NCBI RefSeq assembly: GCF_900103535.1
Contig: NZ_FNHQ01000005.1
Coordinates: 54,820-118,819, forward strand
Origin: Megasphaera paucivorans
GTDB lineage: Bacteria > Bacillota > Negativicutes > Veillonellales > Megasphaeraceae
Length of the DNA: 64,000 bases
Direction of reading: 5' to 3'
This document shows, in pieces, positions 1-6,886 of the stretch. How positions within the stretch are numbered: the stretch's first letter is position 1; each line of letters starts with the position of its first letter. The notes below the pieces were generated by a model. The model searched no databases. It was not told the origin of the DNA and worked only from the letters and a program-made list of their open reading frames with translations. Both the position numbers and the translations under genes were made by a program.

Positions 1-326
1 ACAAGCTGCTGGAAAATATAACTTAAGGCAAACGTCCCCAGCAGTGTTTCCGCCACCTTGCCGTACAGCCGCTGAATGATAAATCGTTCTACGACCGATC
101 CGATAAGAGCCGTAAACAACGCCGCGATCAATACTGCCACGACAAACGGCAGATGCAGCGTATTGACACATACCACGGCACTATAGGCACCAAACATGAT
201 AAATTCCCCATGGGCCATATTGACGACATCCAGCAATCCAAAAATAACGACCAATCCGACGGCCACCAAAAACAGAATAGATGTATTGGTTAACCCGTTA
301 ATAACTTGCGATGCAAGCAATCCCAT
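1..326 (-). CDS. Branched-chain amino acid/urea-type ABC transporter permease (LivH/UrtB family), C-terminal part outside window
   Basis: Only the first 108 or so codons are inside the window. The protein begins MGLLASQVINGLTNTSILF and then shows the family signature VNMAHGEFIMFGAY, the inner-membrane permease motif of LivH and UrtB. Hydrophobic segments alternate as expected for a multi-pass membrane protein. The start at 326 is preceded by AAGGAGGAG at good spacing. The segment ERFIIQRLYGKVAETLLGTFALS looks somewhat closer to UrtB than to classical LivH, but the substrate (amide, urea or branched-chain amino acid) cannot be fixed from this piece. Tandem leader hairpins lie upstream, suggesting attenuation. 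A separate complete liv operon lies at 19.6-24.3 kb, so this is a second system. Confidence 0.85.
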   Translation of the reverse strand, partial: MGLLASQVINGLTNTSILFLVAVGLVVIFGLLDVVNMAHGEFIMFGAYSAVVCVNTLHLPFVVAVLIAALFTALIGSVVERFIIQRLYGKVAETLLGTFALSYIFQQL

Positions 327-375
327 CTTGACTCCTCCTTATATACATGAATTCCTCCAGGACCTCCTGCCATGC

Positions 376-421
376 AAAAAAAAGTGTTCATTCCACCCCT
401 TGCAAAGAGGCAGAAGAACAC
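376..421 (-). terminator. Intrinsic terminator in the leader of the LivH/UrtB-type gene
   Basis: On the minus strand GTGTTC (416-421) and GAACAC (384-389) enclose an inner CCTCT/AGGGG pairing and are followed by eight T residues (376-383). It ends only about 50 nt before the permease start, so it lies in that gene's leader and probably acts as an attenuator. Confidence 0.6.
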
Positions 422-447
422 CATTGTCCTGTACAGATTAAAGTAAT

Positions 448-492
448 AAAAAAAGCAAAGAAACTATTTCAAGCTTCTTTGCTTGAAAATAG
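448..492 (-). promoter_or_regulatory. Overlapping alternative hairpins (possible terminator/antiterminator)
   Basis: On the minus strand AAGCAAAGAA (475-484) can pair with TTCTTTGCTT (453-462), followed by a T run, as in a terminator. CTATTTTCAAGC (481-492) can instead pair with GCTTGAAATAG (464-474). The two stems share bases 481-484 and cannot form together, the usual arrangement of a transcription attenuator. Next on the transcript is a second terminator-like hairpin (376-421) and then the permease gene. Confidence 0.45.
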
Positions 493-672
493 TATACTAA
501 ATAAAATTATTACGTGCAACATCAATTATTTTTAATTTTATTAGTATAAATAGCCAATAAATCAAAAAAACACAAAGGCAGCCTATATGAAAACACGCCC
601 TTGTGTGTATGCCTATGGTTTAATGTACATGGTATAGTATATCCACTTCATCGTATAAATTCCATCAGTAAA

Positions 673-822
673 TCATACAATATTTTCGCTATATTTTGTA
701 TAGTTGCACAACGCACGGCTCCTGCGCCGGCCCCCAGCCGGCAGATGGCACCACATTCGAGCCTCAGCATATGCACAAAATGCAGTAAAAAACCAGACGG
801 CCCCTAAAAAATCACTCGCCAT
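673..822 (-). CDS. Small putative membrane protein (49 aa), unknown
   Basis: The ORF starts ATGGCGAGTGA, overlapping the last 11 nt of the upstream 35-aa ORF, and encodes a protein beginning MASDFLGAVWFFTAFCAYAE. One hydrophobic segment (about residues 5-19) is followed by a basic Cys-containing tail (GGRRRSRALCNYTK). No family is recognised. The overlap suggests translational coupling with the upstream ORF. The alternative is chance reading, because the ORF is short and its tail is not obviously conserved. Confidence 0.35.
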   Translation of the reverse strand: MASDFLGAVWFFTAFCAYAEARMWCHLPAGGRRRSRALCNYTKYSENIV

Positions 823-919
823 ATTGCAATGACATGATCGTCAACAATACTAAACTGAAATAAATGAATACGATGTAGTATATTTCAAATTTATACTCTT
901 CCAGTATGCCTTTCATCAT
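812..919 (-). CDS. Small single-pass membrane protein (35 aa), unknown
   Basis: MMKGILEEYKFEIYYIVFIY begins this 35-aa product. It is one transmembrane helix (about residues 12-28) flanked by acidic residues. A good ribosome-binding site (GGGGGAGAT) precedes the tandem ATG codons. It overlaps the next ORF by 11 nt. The pair lies between the terminator of the Wzi-like gene and the leader hairpins of the LivH/UrtB-type permease, so it may be an independent transcript or part of that permease's long leader. No known family is recognised. Confidence 0.45.
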   Translation of the reverse strand: MMKGILEEYKFEIYYIVFIYFSLVLLTIMSLQYGE

Positions 920-1010
920 ATCCTATCTCCCCCTCAATACCGTTTCCCTTCCACCTGTACCCGGACACATTCCCCCACAATGACACAGCGTGCTCCTTTC
1001 CCTGCAATAA

Positions 1011-1049
1011 AAAAAACGACGGCATCCATGTAAAGATAACGCCGTCGTT
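1011..1049 (-). terminator. Strong intrinsic terminator
   Basis: AACGACGGC (1015-1023) pairs with GCCGTCGTT (1041-1049), and a run of T follows on the minus strand. It sits only about 25 nt downstream of the minus-strand promoter at 1074-1102, so besides ending the Wzi-like transcript it may terminate a very short leader RNA. A closely similar promoter-terminator pair precedes the P-II gene at 24.8 kb. Confidence 0.75.
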
Positions 1050-1073
1050 ATGTGCTATTTTTTATTTTTATTA

Positions 1074-1102
1074 AGTATAACATCATCATGCGCACGAAAC
1101 AA
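1074..1102 (-). promoter_or_regulatory. Sigma-70-type promoter upstream of the tiny membrane ORFs
   Basis: Minus strand TTGTTT (1097-1102), a 17-nt spacer, then TATACT (1074-1079). The -10 context ATGTTATACTTAATAAAA nearly matches that of the P-II promoter at 24888-24916 (ATGTTACACTTAGTAAAA). Both promoters run straight into an ACGACG-type terminator hairpin. Confidence 0.5.
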
Positions 1103-1198
1103 TTGTGTAACAGCAATAAAATTGCCCTTCCGTTTTGTGCATATGCCCAATTGCGGACACCGCAATTCTCCGTGTCCCGTTTTTGTCTGACAGCGCCA

Positions 1199-2737
1199 TT
1201 AATACAGCCATTTCACACTGGCCATGGCAAAGGTATCATGATCGGTGCTGCTCGTATAGTTAGCATGTTCTACCCGTGCCGCTCCGATCGTGCCGTTCAG
1301 ATAGACATTGGCACGCAGTTTCCGCTGTCCCGTAATGCCGATTTCATCGACCGTGGGATGCTGGGCCGTTCCCCGATCCATATCCGTCCGCATGACATAG
1401 ACGCCGATAGTCCCTTCCCGGCGAAAATGCCGCGTAAGACCCACATAATATTTGCGGGCATTGGTTCCCATGGCATCGCCTATGATATCGCCGCGGTACG
1501 TCCAGCCGTTCTGGAACTTACTGTGGATATACCAGCTGTTATTTGTATTTACGATTTCAGCCGTCATATCCCAGCTGCCATCCTTGGTAAGCTGCGGCAG
1601 GTAGACGCCTGCCCGATATGCAATATCCGAAGGCAGATATCCGGCCTGATCCTCTCCGTACAACTCTCCGTACAACTGCACGCCGGGAAAGCGCAGCCGG
1701 AAATCCACCCCGGCAATATCATCCCACCGGTCCTTCCGATTATCATCGTTGCGTCCGTATATCCAGTGTCCCCAGTCGGAGGCATTCAAGCCGTTGCCGT
1801 TGCCGCCAAGCATGGATATCCGTTCCAACCCCACGGTAACATACGATGTCGGCGTAATATCGACACGCATACCGAGCAGTCCGGCATCATCATACTCCGT
1901 CCGGCCGTACGCTGCCGCCCGATCCGATCGGTCGCTCTCCAGTTTTCCGTAAAACAGATGAACGTCGGCCTGTCCGAGAAAACGGAAAAACCCACCGACC
2001 TGCTGCGGTTCCATAAAATGGGCCTGCAAAGTCGTCAAAGGACTCATCGTATTGCTGAGAGCCAGCGTGCCCGTGGCTCCCTGTCCCCATCGCATAGCCT
2101 GACGGCCGGCTTCAAATGCCCAGATACCGCTGCGCGTTTTGATATATCCTTCCTCCAAACTCATGCTGAGATGATTATTCTTGTCGTAGCTCACCCGCGG
2201 GCGGATATAGACTGCCGTTTCATGCCCGATCATGCCGGAGGCTTCAAAGGAAGCAATCGCATTGCCATCCGCCCCGTACTGGTATCCGTTGCGATTTGTC
2301 CCAAACGGCTGCCAACTGCCGTGGACTCCGGAAGGATAGCGGTACGAAGACGCATCGCCGCCTTGATAAGCCAGCGCCGCCGTCACGGAATACAGCCGTA
2401 CCCCGTCATAGGTACGATGTCCCTGCAGCGTCGCCAGTTCGGGAGCAAACTCCGTCTCCATAGCTTGCAGCACATCCTGCAAATAGCCGGGCATCGGCTT
2501 TTTCTTCGCCGTTTTTTCCGCCTCCTGCACCCACTTGGCCATTTCCATGCGGCTGTACGGTCTGGCACCATTCGGCAGGGAGGTAATATATCCCATGCCG
2601 CTTAACTTGTCTACATACGAATAATACACACTGTCCGCCGAAACATTTGCCGTCACAACCGGAGCCGCCGCCATTCCTACTGCCGGCAGCGCCGCCAGAC
2701 ACACACTCATACCAAAACGCAACACCTTATTCATCAT
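1199..2737 (-). CDS. Outer-membrane beta-barrel, capsule assembly Wzi family
   Basis: About 512 residues. A signal peptide ending near GMAAA is followed by an SLH-like segment (YVDKLSGMGYITSLPNGARPY, about residues 38-58), as in many Negativicutes outer-membrane proteins. The rest alternates aromatic and glycine residues typical of a barrel and carries the Wzi-like stretch GRQAMRWGQGATGTLALSN, ending in the terminal aromatic WLY. Wzi proteins are outer-membrane lectins that anchor capsule. The start was placed at the tandem ATG (2737) because GGGAGAG lies just upstream; a longer reading from 2812 lacks a ribosome-binding site and a signal peptide. No other capsule genes are visible nearby. 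A terminator follows at 1011-1049. Confidence 0.75.
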   Translation of the reverse strand: MMNKVLRFGMSVCLAALPAVGMAAAPVVTANVSADSVYYSYVDKLSGMGYITSLPNGARPYSRMEMAKWVQEAEKTAKKKPMPGYLQDVLQAMETEFAPELATLQGHRTYDGVRLYSVTAALAYQGGDASSYRYPSGVHGSWQPFGTNRNGYQYGADGNAIASFEASGMIGHETAVYIRPRVSYDKNNHLSMSLEEGYIKTRSGIWAFEAGRQAMRWGQGATGTLALSNTMSPLTTLQAHFMEPQQVGGFFRFLGQADVHLFYGKLESDRSDRAAAYGRTEYDDAGLLGMRVDITPTSYVTVGLERISMLGGNGNGLNASDWGHWIYGRNDDNRKDRWDDIAGVDFRLRFPGVQLYGELYGEDQAGYLPSDIAYRAGVYLPQLTKDGSWDMTAEIVNTNNSWYIHSKFQNGWTYRGDIIGDAMGTNARKYYVGLTRHFRREGTIGVYVMRTDMDRGTAQHPTVDEIGITGQRKLRANVYLNGTIGAARVEHANYTSSTDHDTFAMASVKWLY

Positions 2738-2813
2738 ACATCGTCTCTCCCATACATCCCAAATCAATGTCTCATATGATAAAAATCTATATAACGACAG
2801 TCTTTCCGTCACC

Positions 2814-2856
2814 GTTCCTGAAAAATAAGCAGAATATCCGTTTCTCTTTCAGGAAC
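2814..2856 (-). terminator. Hairpin between the pilin genes and the Wzi-like gene
   Basis: GTTCCTGAAA (2814-2823) and TTTCAGGAAC (2847-2856) form a perfect 10-bp stem with a 23-nt loop. There is no clear T run, so termination is likely but not certain. Confidence 0.35.
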
Positions 2857-2887
2857 AACGGCACTTCGGGCTGCTTTATCCCGCCGA

Positions 2888-3430
2888 TCACAGGTTCGGA
2901 ATATCGGCGGGCAATACATTTCTCATTTTATGTGTATCTATGCTCGTGCCGGATACTTGTTCTATCGTCGTATTGCTTCCGCCGTTTTCCACTAATTTAT
3001 AATACTTGCCGTCCGTATCTTCAAAATACGAAGTTCCTCCCAGATATGCCTGCAAGCTGTTGCCGCCGCCCCGTGCGCTCATTCCCACTTTATATTCTTT
3101 ATTTCCCTTACCGCCGTCGTTGATGAACCAGTATACCCGATAGTCCTTGGTCGGATCATTGCTCCCGTTCCTCGTCTGATAGGTCAGCGTGGTCTGATGC
3201 CATACGTTTCCCTGTGAATCCGTAACGGTGATTCCCGTATCGTAATCCGTTTTCTGTCCGTTCACAATAGAATGTAAATGGGTAGAGGCCGCACTGTACA
3301 GTGAGCTGATGTTTTGGCCTATATTTCCCGAATAATATTCACTGACTCCCAAGAGTGCGACAAATAGCAGAATTATGCCATATTCAGTTATACCTTGCCC
3401 TTTTTTATTGAGTATTGGGTGTAAAAACAT
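2888..3430 (-). CDS. Flp/Tad-type prepilin-like protein
   Basis: 180 residues. The short basic leader MFLHPILNKKGQG is followed by ITEYGIILLFVALLGV, the Flp-class prepilin signature (processing after Gly, Glu at +4 or +5, Tyr beside it, one hydrophobic helix). The C-terminal region of about 150 residues is polar and Gly/Ser-rich, far longer than true Flp pilins (50-70 aa), so it is more like a pseudopilin or minor pilin. Its neighbour upstream has the same architecture. No prepilin peptidase, ATPase or secretin gene is in the window, so assembly must depend on genes elsewhere. Confidence 0.7.
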   Translation of the reverse strand: MFLHPILNKKGQGITEYGIILLFVALLGVSEYYSGNIGQNISSLYSAASTHLHSIVNGQKTDYDTGITVTDSQGNVWHQTTLTYQTRNGSNDPTKDYRVYWFINDGGKGNKEYKVGMSARGGGNSLQAYLGGTSYFEDTDGKYYKLVENGGSNTTIEQVSGTSIDTHKMRNVLPADIPNL

Positions 3431-3496
3431 GTAAATAGGTTCCTTATCTGCACGTAACGTATCATTGTAACTAAGCGATTCGTTTCCCCTTGTCGA

Positions 3497-4069
3497 TCAG
3501 CTGCGGTCATATGCCGTAACATTCCGGTAATATGGCTGCCGCTGAATCGTACTTGTATTGCCGGTGAATACGGTCAGCTGTGTATCCGCATTGCCGTAAT
3601 CTGTAATTTGATAATAGTACTCCCCCGATTTAAAAACCGTTGTCCTGCCGCCATCCTCTTCGATACGGACATGCGCATCATTGCCGCCTTGTATCGGACT
3701 GCCGTAATAGGTGTAACGCTGTCCCTCATGATATAAGGTATAGACCTTCTGCCCATACCGGCTCTCATACCAATATACGGTATAGGCAGTATCCTTGCCC
3801 ACGGTCAAATTGGTCTTATGCCCCGTCACCGGCTTGATTCCCAATGGATCACTCTCCATAATAGTAAAGGTTTCGCCTGTATCAAATACATCTCCGACTC
3901 CCAAAATGGACTGCAGTTTTTCCGTAATAGCCGAATATATTCTGTGTTCGGAGCCTTTCAGCTGGTACACCGTATATATCCCGGTCCCGATAGACAAGAC
4001 AATCAGCAAAATAAGGCCGTACTCTACCAATCCCTGTCCCTTGCGATTTATAAAAATGACGATGGGCAC
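3497..4069 (-). CDS. Flp/Tad-type prepilin-like protein (first of pair)
   Basis: Up to 190 residues with leader FINRKGQG and helix LVEYGLILLIVLSIGTGIY, matching the Flp prepilin signature, then a long polar C-terminal domain. It shares architecture but little sequence beyond the helix with the next gene, consistent with an old duplication. The start is uncertain: the only conventional codon is GTG at 4069, but AAAGGGGGG abuts it directly. Initiation at an ATT inside IVIFINRK would give better spacing and a more typical short leader. The 67-nt gap to the following pilin gene suggests one transcript. Confidence 0.65.
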   Translation of the reverse strand: MPIVIFINRKGQGLVEYGLILLIVLSIGTGIYTVYQLKGSEHRIYSAITEKLQSILGVGDVFDTGETFTIMESDPLGIKPVTGHKTNLTVGKDTAYTVYWYESRYGQKVYTLYHEGQRYTYYGSPIQGGNDAHVRIEEDGGRTTVFKSGEYYYQITDYGNADTQLTVFTGNTSTIQRQPYYRNVTAYDRS

Positions 4070-4240
4070 CCCCCTTTATGCAGCACCCACAGGGTACTGT
4101 CTCCTCCCGGATACGATCCCGCCATCCCCCCGACCGCAGGGACAGCAACGATTGCTTATTTAAAATATTCGGCATCCTGTACCAGACTCCTGCTGCTGTT
4201 GCATTGCAAAATGAATATTGGAAAAATAAAAGTGCAAATC

Positions 4241-4280
4241 TTAACAAGTTCTTGACAAGTTCTTCATATCCTCTGTATAT
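4241..4280 (+). promoter_or_regulatory. Direct-repeat operator/promoter of the membrane protein-two-component operon
   Basis: TTAACAAGTTC (4241-4251) is immediately repeated as TTGACAAGTTC (4252-4262). An 11-bp direct repeat is the usual spacing for OmpR-family regulators. TTGACA in the second copy can serve as a -35 element, with GTATAT about 17 nt downstream. The OmpR-type regulator encoded at 4988 is the obvious candidate to bind here. Confidence 0.5.
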
Positions 4281-4327
4281 GCCCTTTGTATACTAAAGGC
4301 ATATCAAAGAAAAGGAGTGCATATCCT

Positions 4328-4855
4328 ATGATAATGACACATTATATGGAACTATTAGCAATGAATCAGCCATGGAACTTAATCCTGTTCATGGTCATCC
4401 CCGTCGGAATGGCGGAGGCCCTCGTAGCAACAGAATTTTTTACACTGTATTGGGGAGAAAGCAAAAACAAGTACTGGCGTCTGTGGAATAAATATATCGG
4501 AATGATATTAGGAGTATACTTCCTTATCGTATTCCTTTATTTAGCGCGTATCGTCGTGCCCTCTCTGACTTGGCGCGGATGGATCGATCAGGTCGCGGTA
4601 TATGCCTACATGCTGGGTGTAGTCCCCTTATTTTCCATCACCCTTATGGAATGGGGTCTCCTCGGCTCCGGCCGCAGCGAACATAAGCGCCTCAAAATAC
4701 ATGCGGTACTGTTGATCGCATTTCTCGTCGTCAGCCATATTGCCATGATTTTCGGCATGGTAAATCCCACCTTGGGCGGCTGGCAGGAACCCCTGCCTGC
4801 CGGATACAGGCAGATGGACCATTCCCAAATGAACCATGACAGGAACCGCCCCTAG
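4328..4855 (+). CDS. Small polytopic membrane protein of unknown function (possibly DUF6803 family)
   Basis: About 175 residues with four predicted membrane helices (roughly residues 15-35, 55-75, 95-115, 130-150) and a Met/His-rich C-terminal tail (QMDHSQMNHDRN) that could bind a metal such as copper. The start at 4328 follows AAAGGAG; an upstream in-frame ATG at 4286 has no ribosome-binding site. It is the first gene of a likely operon with the response regulator and kinase that follow, so it may be their target or a co-sensor. I recall similar proteins annotated as DUF6803, but that name is uncertain. Confidence 0.7.
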   Translation: MIMTHYMELLAMNQPWNLILFMVIPVGMAEALVATEFFTLYWGESKNKYWRLWNKYIGMILGVYFLIVFLYLARIVVPSLTWRGWIDQVAVYAYMLGVVPLFSITLMEWGLLGSGRSEHKRLKIHAVLLIAFLVVSHIAMIFGMVNPTLGGWQEPLPAGYRQMDHSQMNHDRNRP

Positions 4856-4865
4856 CAGCCTATCC

Positions 4866-4897
4866 GCCGGGAACAGCCTTTTCACGCTGTCCCCGGC
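4866..4897 (+). terminator. Hairpin between the membrane protein and response regulator genes
   Basis: Twelve-base arms (4866-4877 and 4886-4897) pair at eleven positions around an 8-nt loop. No T run follows, so it may stabilise mRNA or partly attenuate expression rather than terminate it. Confidence 0.35.
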
Positions 4898-4987
4898 ACT
4901 GTTGTACCGGAAAATAAATACGCCGCAGCGCTTGAAGTATCTATCCCGGACAGTGTATAGTAAAGAAAAGAGACAGGAGGGATCGCG

Positions 4988-5689
4988 ATGCTGCAACATT
5001 CTATTTTGATCGTAGATGATGATGTCAAACTGATTCAGGTACTGCGTACCTATTTCGAACGGGAACAATTCGTCGTATATACAGCCTTTGACGGCCGGAG
5101 CGCGTTAGCTCTGCTGCGGCGCTATGAACCGCAGATCATGATTCTGGATCTGATGATGCCCGATATGGACGGCTTTGAGGTTTGCCGCCGTGTCCGGCAG
5201 AACAACGATCTTCCTATTTTGTTTTTGACCGCCAAAGATGATGAAACCGATCGGCTCGTAGGCTTGAATATCGGCGCTGATGACTACCTGACGAAACCGT
5301 TCAATATCAAAGAACTCGTGGCCCTGGTATATGCACGGCTGCGCCGCGTCCGCGGCGAAATCGTGCAGGCGTCGACGCATTACGTCATCGGTGATCTGCA
5401 CATTGACAAGGAAAAATATACCGTATACCGCGGTACGGAGCCCATCCTGCTGACCCCGACGGAATTCAATATGCTGGAAGTGCTCTCGTCTTCCCCGGAC
5501 CGGGTGTACAGCCGCCTGCAGCTCATGGAAAAAGCCCAAGGCGGTTACAGTTTCGAAGGCTATGAGCGAACCATCGACACCCATATCCGCAATCTGCGGA
5601 AAAAACTGGAACGGGATCCCGCCCACCCTGAATATATTCTAACGGTATACGGTATCGGATACAAATTTTCCGGAGGCAGCCATGCGTAA
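4988..5689 (+). CDS. Response regulator, OmpR/PhoB family
   Basis: 233 residues. The receiver domain (about 1-120) has the acidic pocket DDD at 10-12, the phospho-acceptor Asp54 in MILDLMMPDMDGF, and the conserved Lys in LTKPF. The C-terminal part is a winged helix (LTPTEFNMLEVL ... ERTIDTHIRNLRKKL). It overlaps the kinase gene by 8 nt and follows GGAGGGATCGCG. It probably binds the 11-bp direct repeats at 4241-4262 and controls this operon. The signal is unknown; the Met/His-rich tail of the first gene product hints at a metal, as an inference only. Confidence 0.95.
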   Translation: MLQHSILIVDDDVKLIQVLRTYFEREQFVVYTAFDGRSALALLRRYEPQIMILDLMMPDMDGFEVCRRVRQNNDLPILFLTAKDDETDRLVGLNIGADDYLTKPFNIKELVALVYARLRRVRGEIVQASTHYVIGDLHIDKEKYTVYRGTEPILLTPTEFNMLEVLSSSPDRVYSRLQLMEKAQGGYSFEGYERTIDTHIRNLRKKLERDPAHPEYILTVYGIGYKFSGGSHA

Positions 5690-6797
5690 ATATAACAGCA
5701 TTGTCTATCGCTTGACAGGAATGTCGTTTATTCTTCTCATCTCGACGATCGGGATCCTGCTGTTCCTTGTCAATCTGCAAATGGACCAGCATTTTTCCGA
5801 ATACCTGCAGTATAACGGTGCGGCACTGACGCTGCCCTACTCGGCACACGGAACGCCGGAACAGCACTTTATGGCCTCCGTCCATCACTCTCTTATCTGG
5901 GTAGGCGCTGCCATCTTGACGATCAGCCTGTTCATCAGCTATTTGACAGCCCGCAGCATTACAAAACCGTTATGCACGCTCAATGAAGCTGCCCAAACGC
6001 TGAAAGAAGGAACCTACGGAAAAACCGTGGCGATTACGAGGCAGGATGAAGTCGGCATGCTGGCCGACACGATCAACGCCATGTCCCTGCAGCTGCACCA
6101 AAACGACCAGATGCGGCATCACCTTTTTACCAATATTGCTCACGAGCTCCGGACGCCGCTGGCTATTATACAAGGAAATCTGGAGGGCATGATCGATGAT
6201 GTGATTCCGGTCAACAAAACCATGCTCCTGTCAATGGAGGAGGAAGTACTGCGGGTCAATCGTCTGGTACAAGATCTGCGTGATTTATCCTTGGCGGAAA
6301 TCAACGAATTGGAACTGCACAAAGAGGATACGGACATCAATGCCATGCTATCCCGTGCCGTCAATATGCTGCAGCCCCTGATCGATGAAAAAAATCTATC
6401 CGTGCAGCTGGATTTGCTGAAAAACGGCTGTACCGCCTATATCGACAAAGACCGGATCAATCAGGTACTATATAATATCATCAGCAACGCGATCCGCTAT
6501 ATTCCGGAAAAAAGCAGTATTTGTATTGTCACGGACCGGGTCGAAAAGGAAAAAGTTCCCTATATCAGCATACGGATCACCGATACGGGCCCCGGCATCG
6601 CCCCGGAGGATATCCCCTATATCTTTCAATATTTTTACCGCGGCGAAAAATCGCGGAACCGCAAAAGCGGCGGCTCCGGCATCGGATTGGCACTAGCCCG
6701 GCAATTTGTCCTCAGTCACGGCGGCACCATTGCGGCAACAAGTCACCCCGGGAAAGGCACTTCCTTTTCCATACTCCTGCCGGCAGGGCCTGCCTGA
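5682..6797 (+). CDS. Sensor histidine kinase
   Basis: 371 residues with two membrane helices (about 11-31 and 70-90) enclosing a very short extracytoplasmic loop of about 40 residues, then HAMP (about 90-140), the phospho-acceptor His154 in NIAHELRTP, and an HATPase domain with N-box NIISNAIRY, DTGPGI and the GGSGIGLALAR lid. The small sensor loop suggests it works with a partner such as the membrane protein encoded at 4328. The gene overlaps the regulator by 8 nt and is followed by a strong terminator. Confidence 0.95.
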   Translation: MRKYNSIVYRLTGMSFILLISTIGILLFLVNLQMDQHFSEYLQYNGAALTLPYSAHGTPEQHFMASVHHSLIWVGAAILTISLFISYLTARSITKPLCTLNEAAQTLKEGTYGKTVAITRQDEVGMLADTINAMSLQLHQNDQMRHHLFTNIAHELRTPLAIIQGNLEGMIDDVIPVNKTMLLSMEEEVLRVNRLVQDLRDLSLAEINELELHKEDTDINAMLSRAVNMLQPLIDEKNLSVQLDLLKNGCTAYIDKDRINQVLYNIISNAIRYIPEKSSICIVTDRVEKEKVPYISIRITDTGPGIAPEDIPYIFQYFYRGEKSRNRKSGGSGIGLALARQFVLSHGGTIAATSHPGKGTSFSILLPAGPA

Positions 6798-6819
6798 TCC
6801 CATTTTTTACCGACAACAT

Positions 6820-6872
6820 AACACACCGCCTCCTTCCGCAGTGCAGTCGCAGATGGAAGCGGTGTGTTTTTT
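6820..6872 (+). terminator. Intrinsic terminator of the two-component operon
   Basis: AACACACCGC (6820-6829) pairs with GCGGTGTGTT (6859-6868), followed by a T run. It lies 22 nt after the kinase stop and ahead of the converging sigma-54 activator gene. Confidence 0.85.
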
Positions 6873-6886
6873 GCGGAATTCGGCGT

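Noticed and set aside
926..1035. A 31-codon minus-strand frame beginning MDAVVFFIAGKGARCVIVGE
   Set aside because: The ATG lies inside the terminator hairpin and there is no ribosome-binding site. It is probably chance, although the composition is protein-like.
1052..2605. A 517-codon plus-strand frame opposite the Wzi-like gene
   Set aside because: The minus-strand frame has a signal peptide, ribosome-binding site and family match. The plus frame is its antisense shadow.
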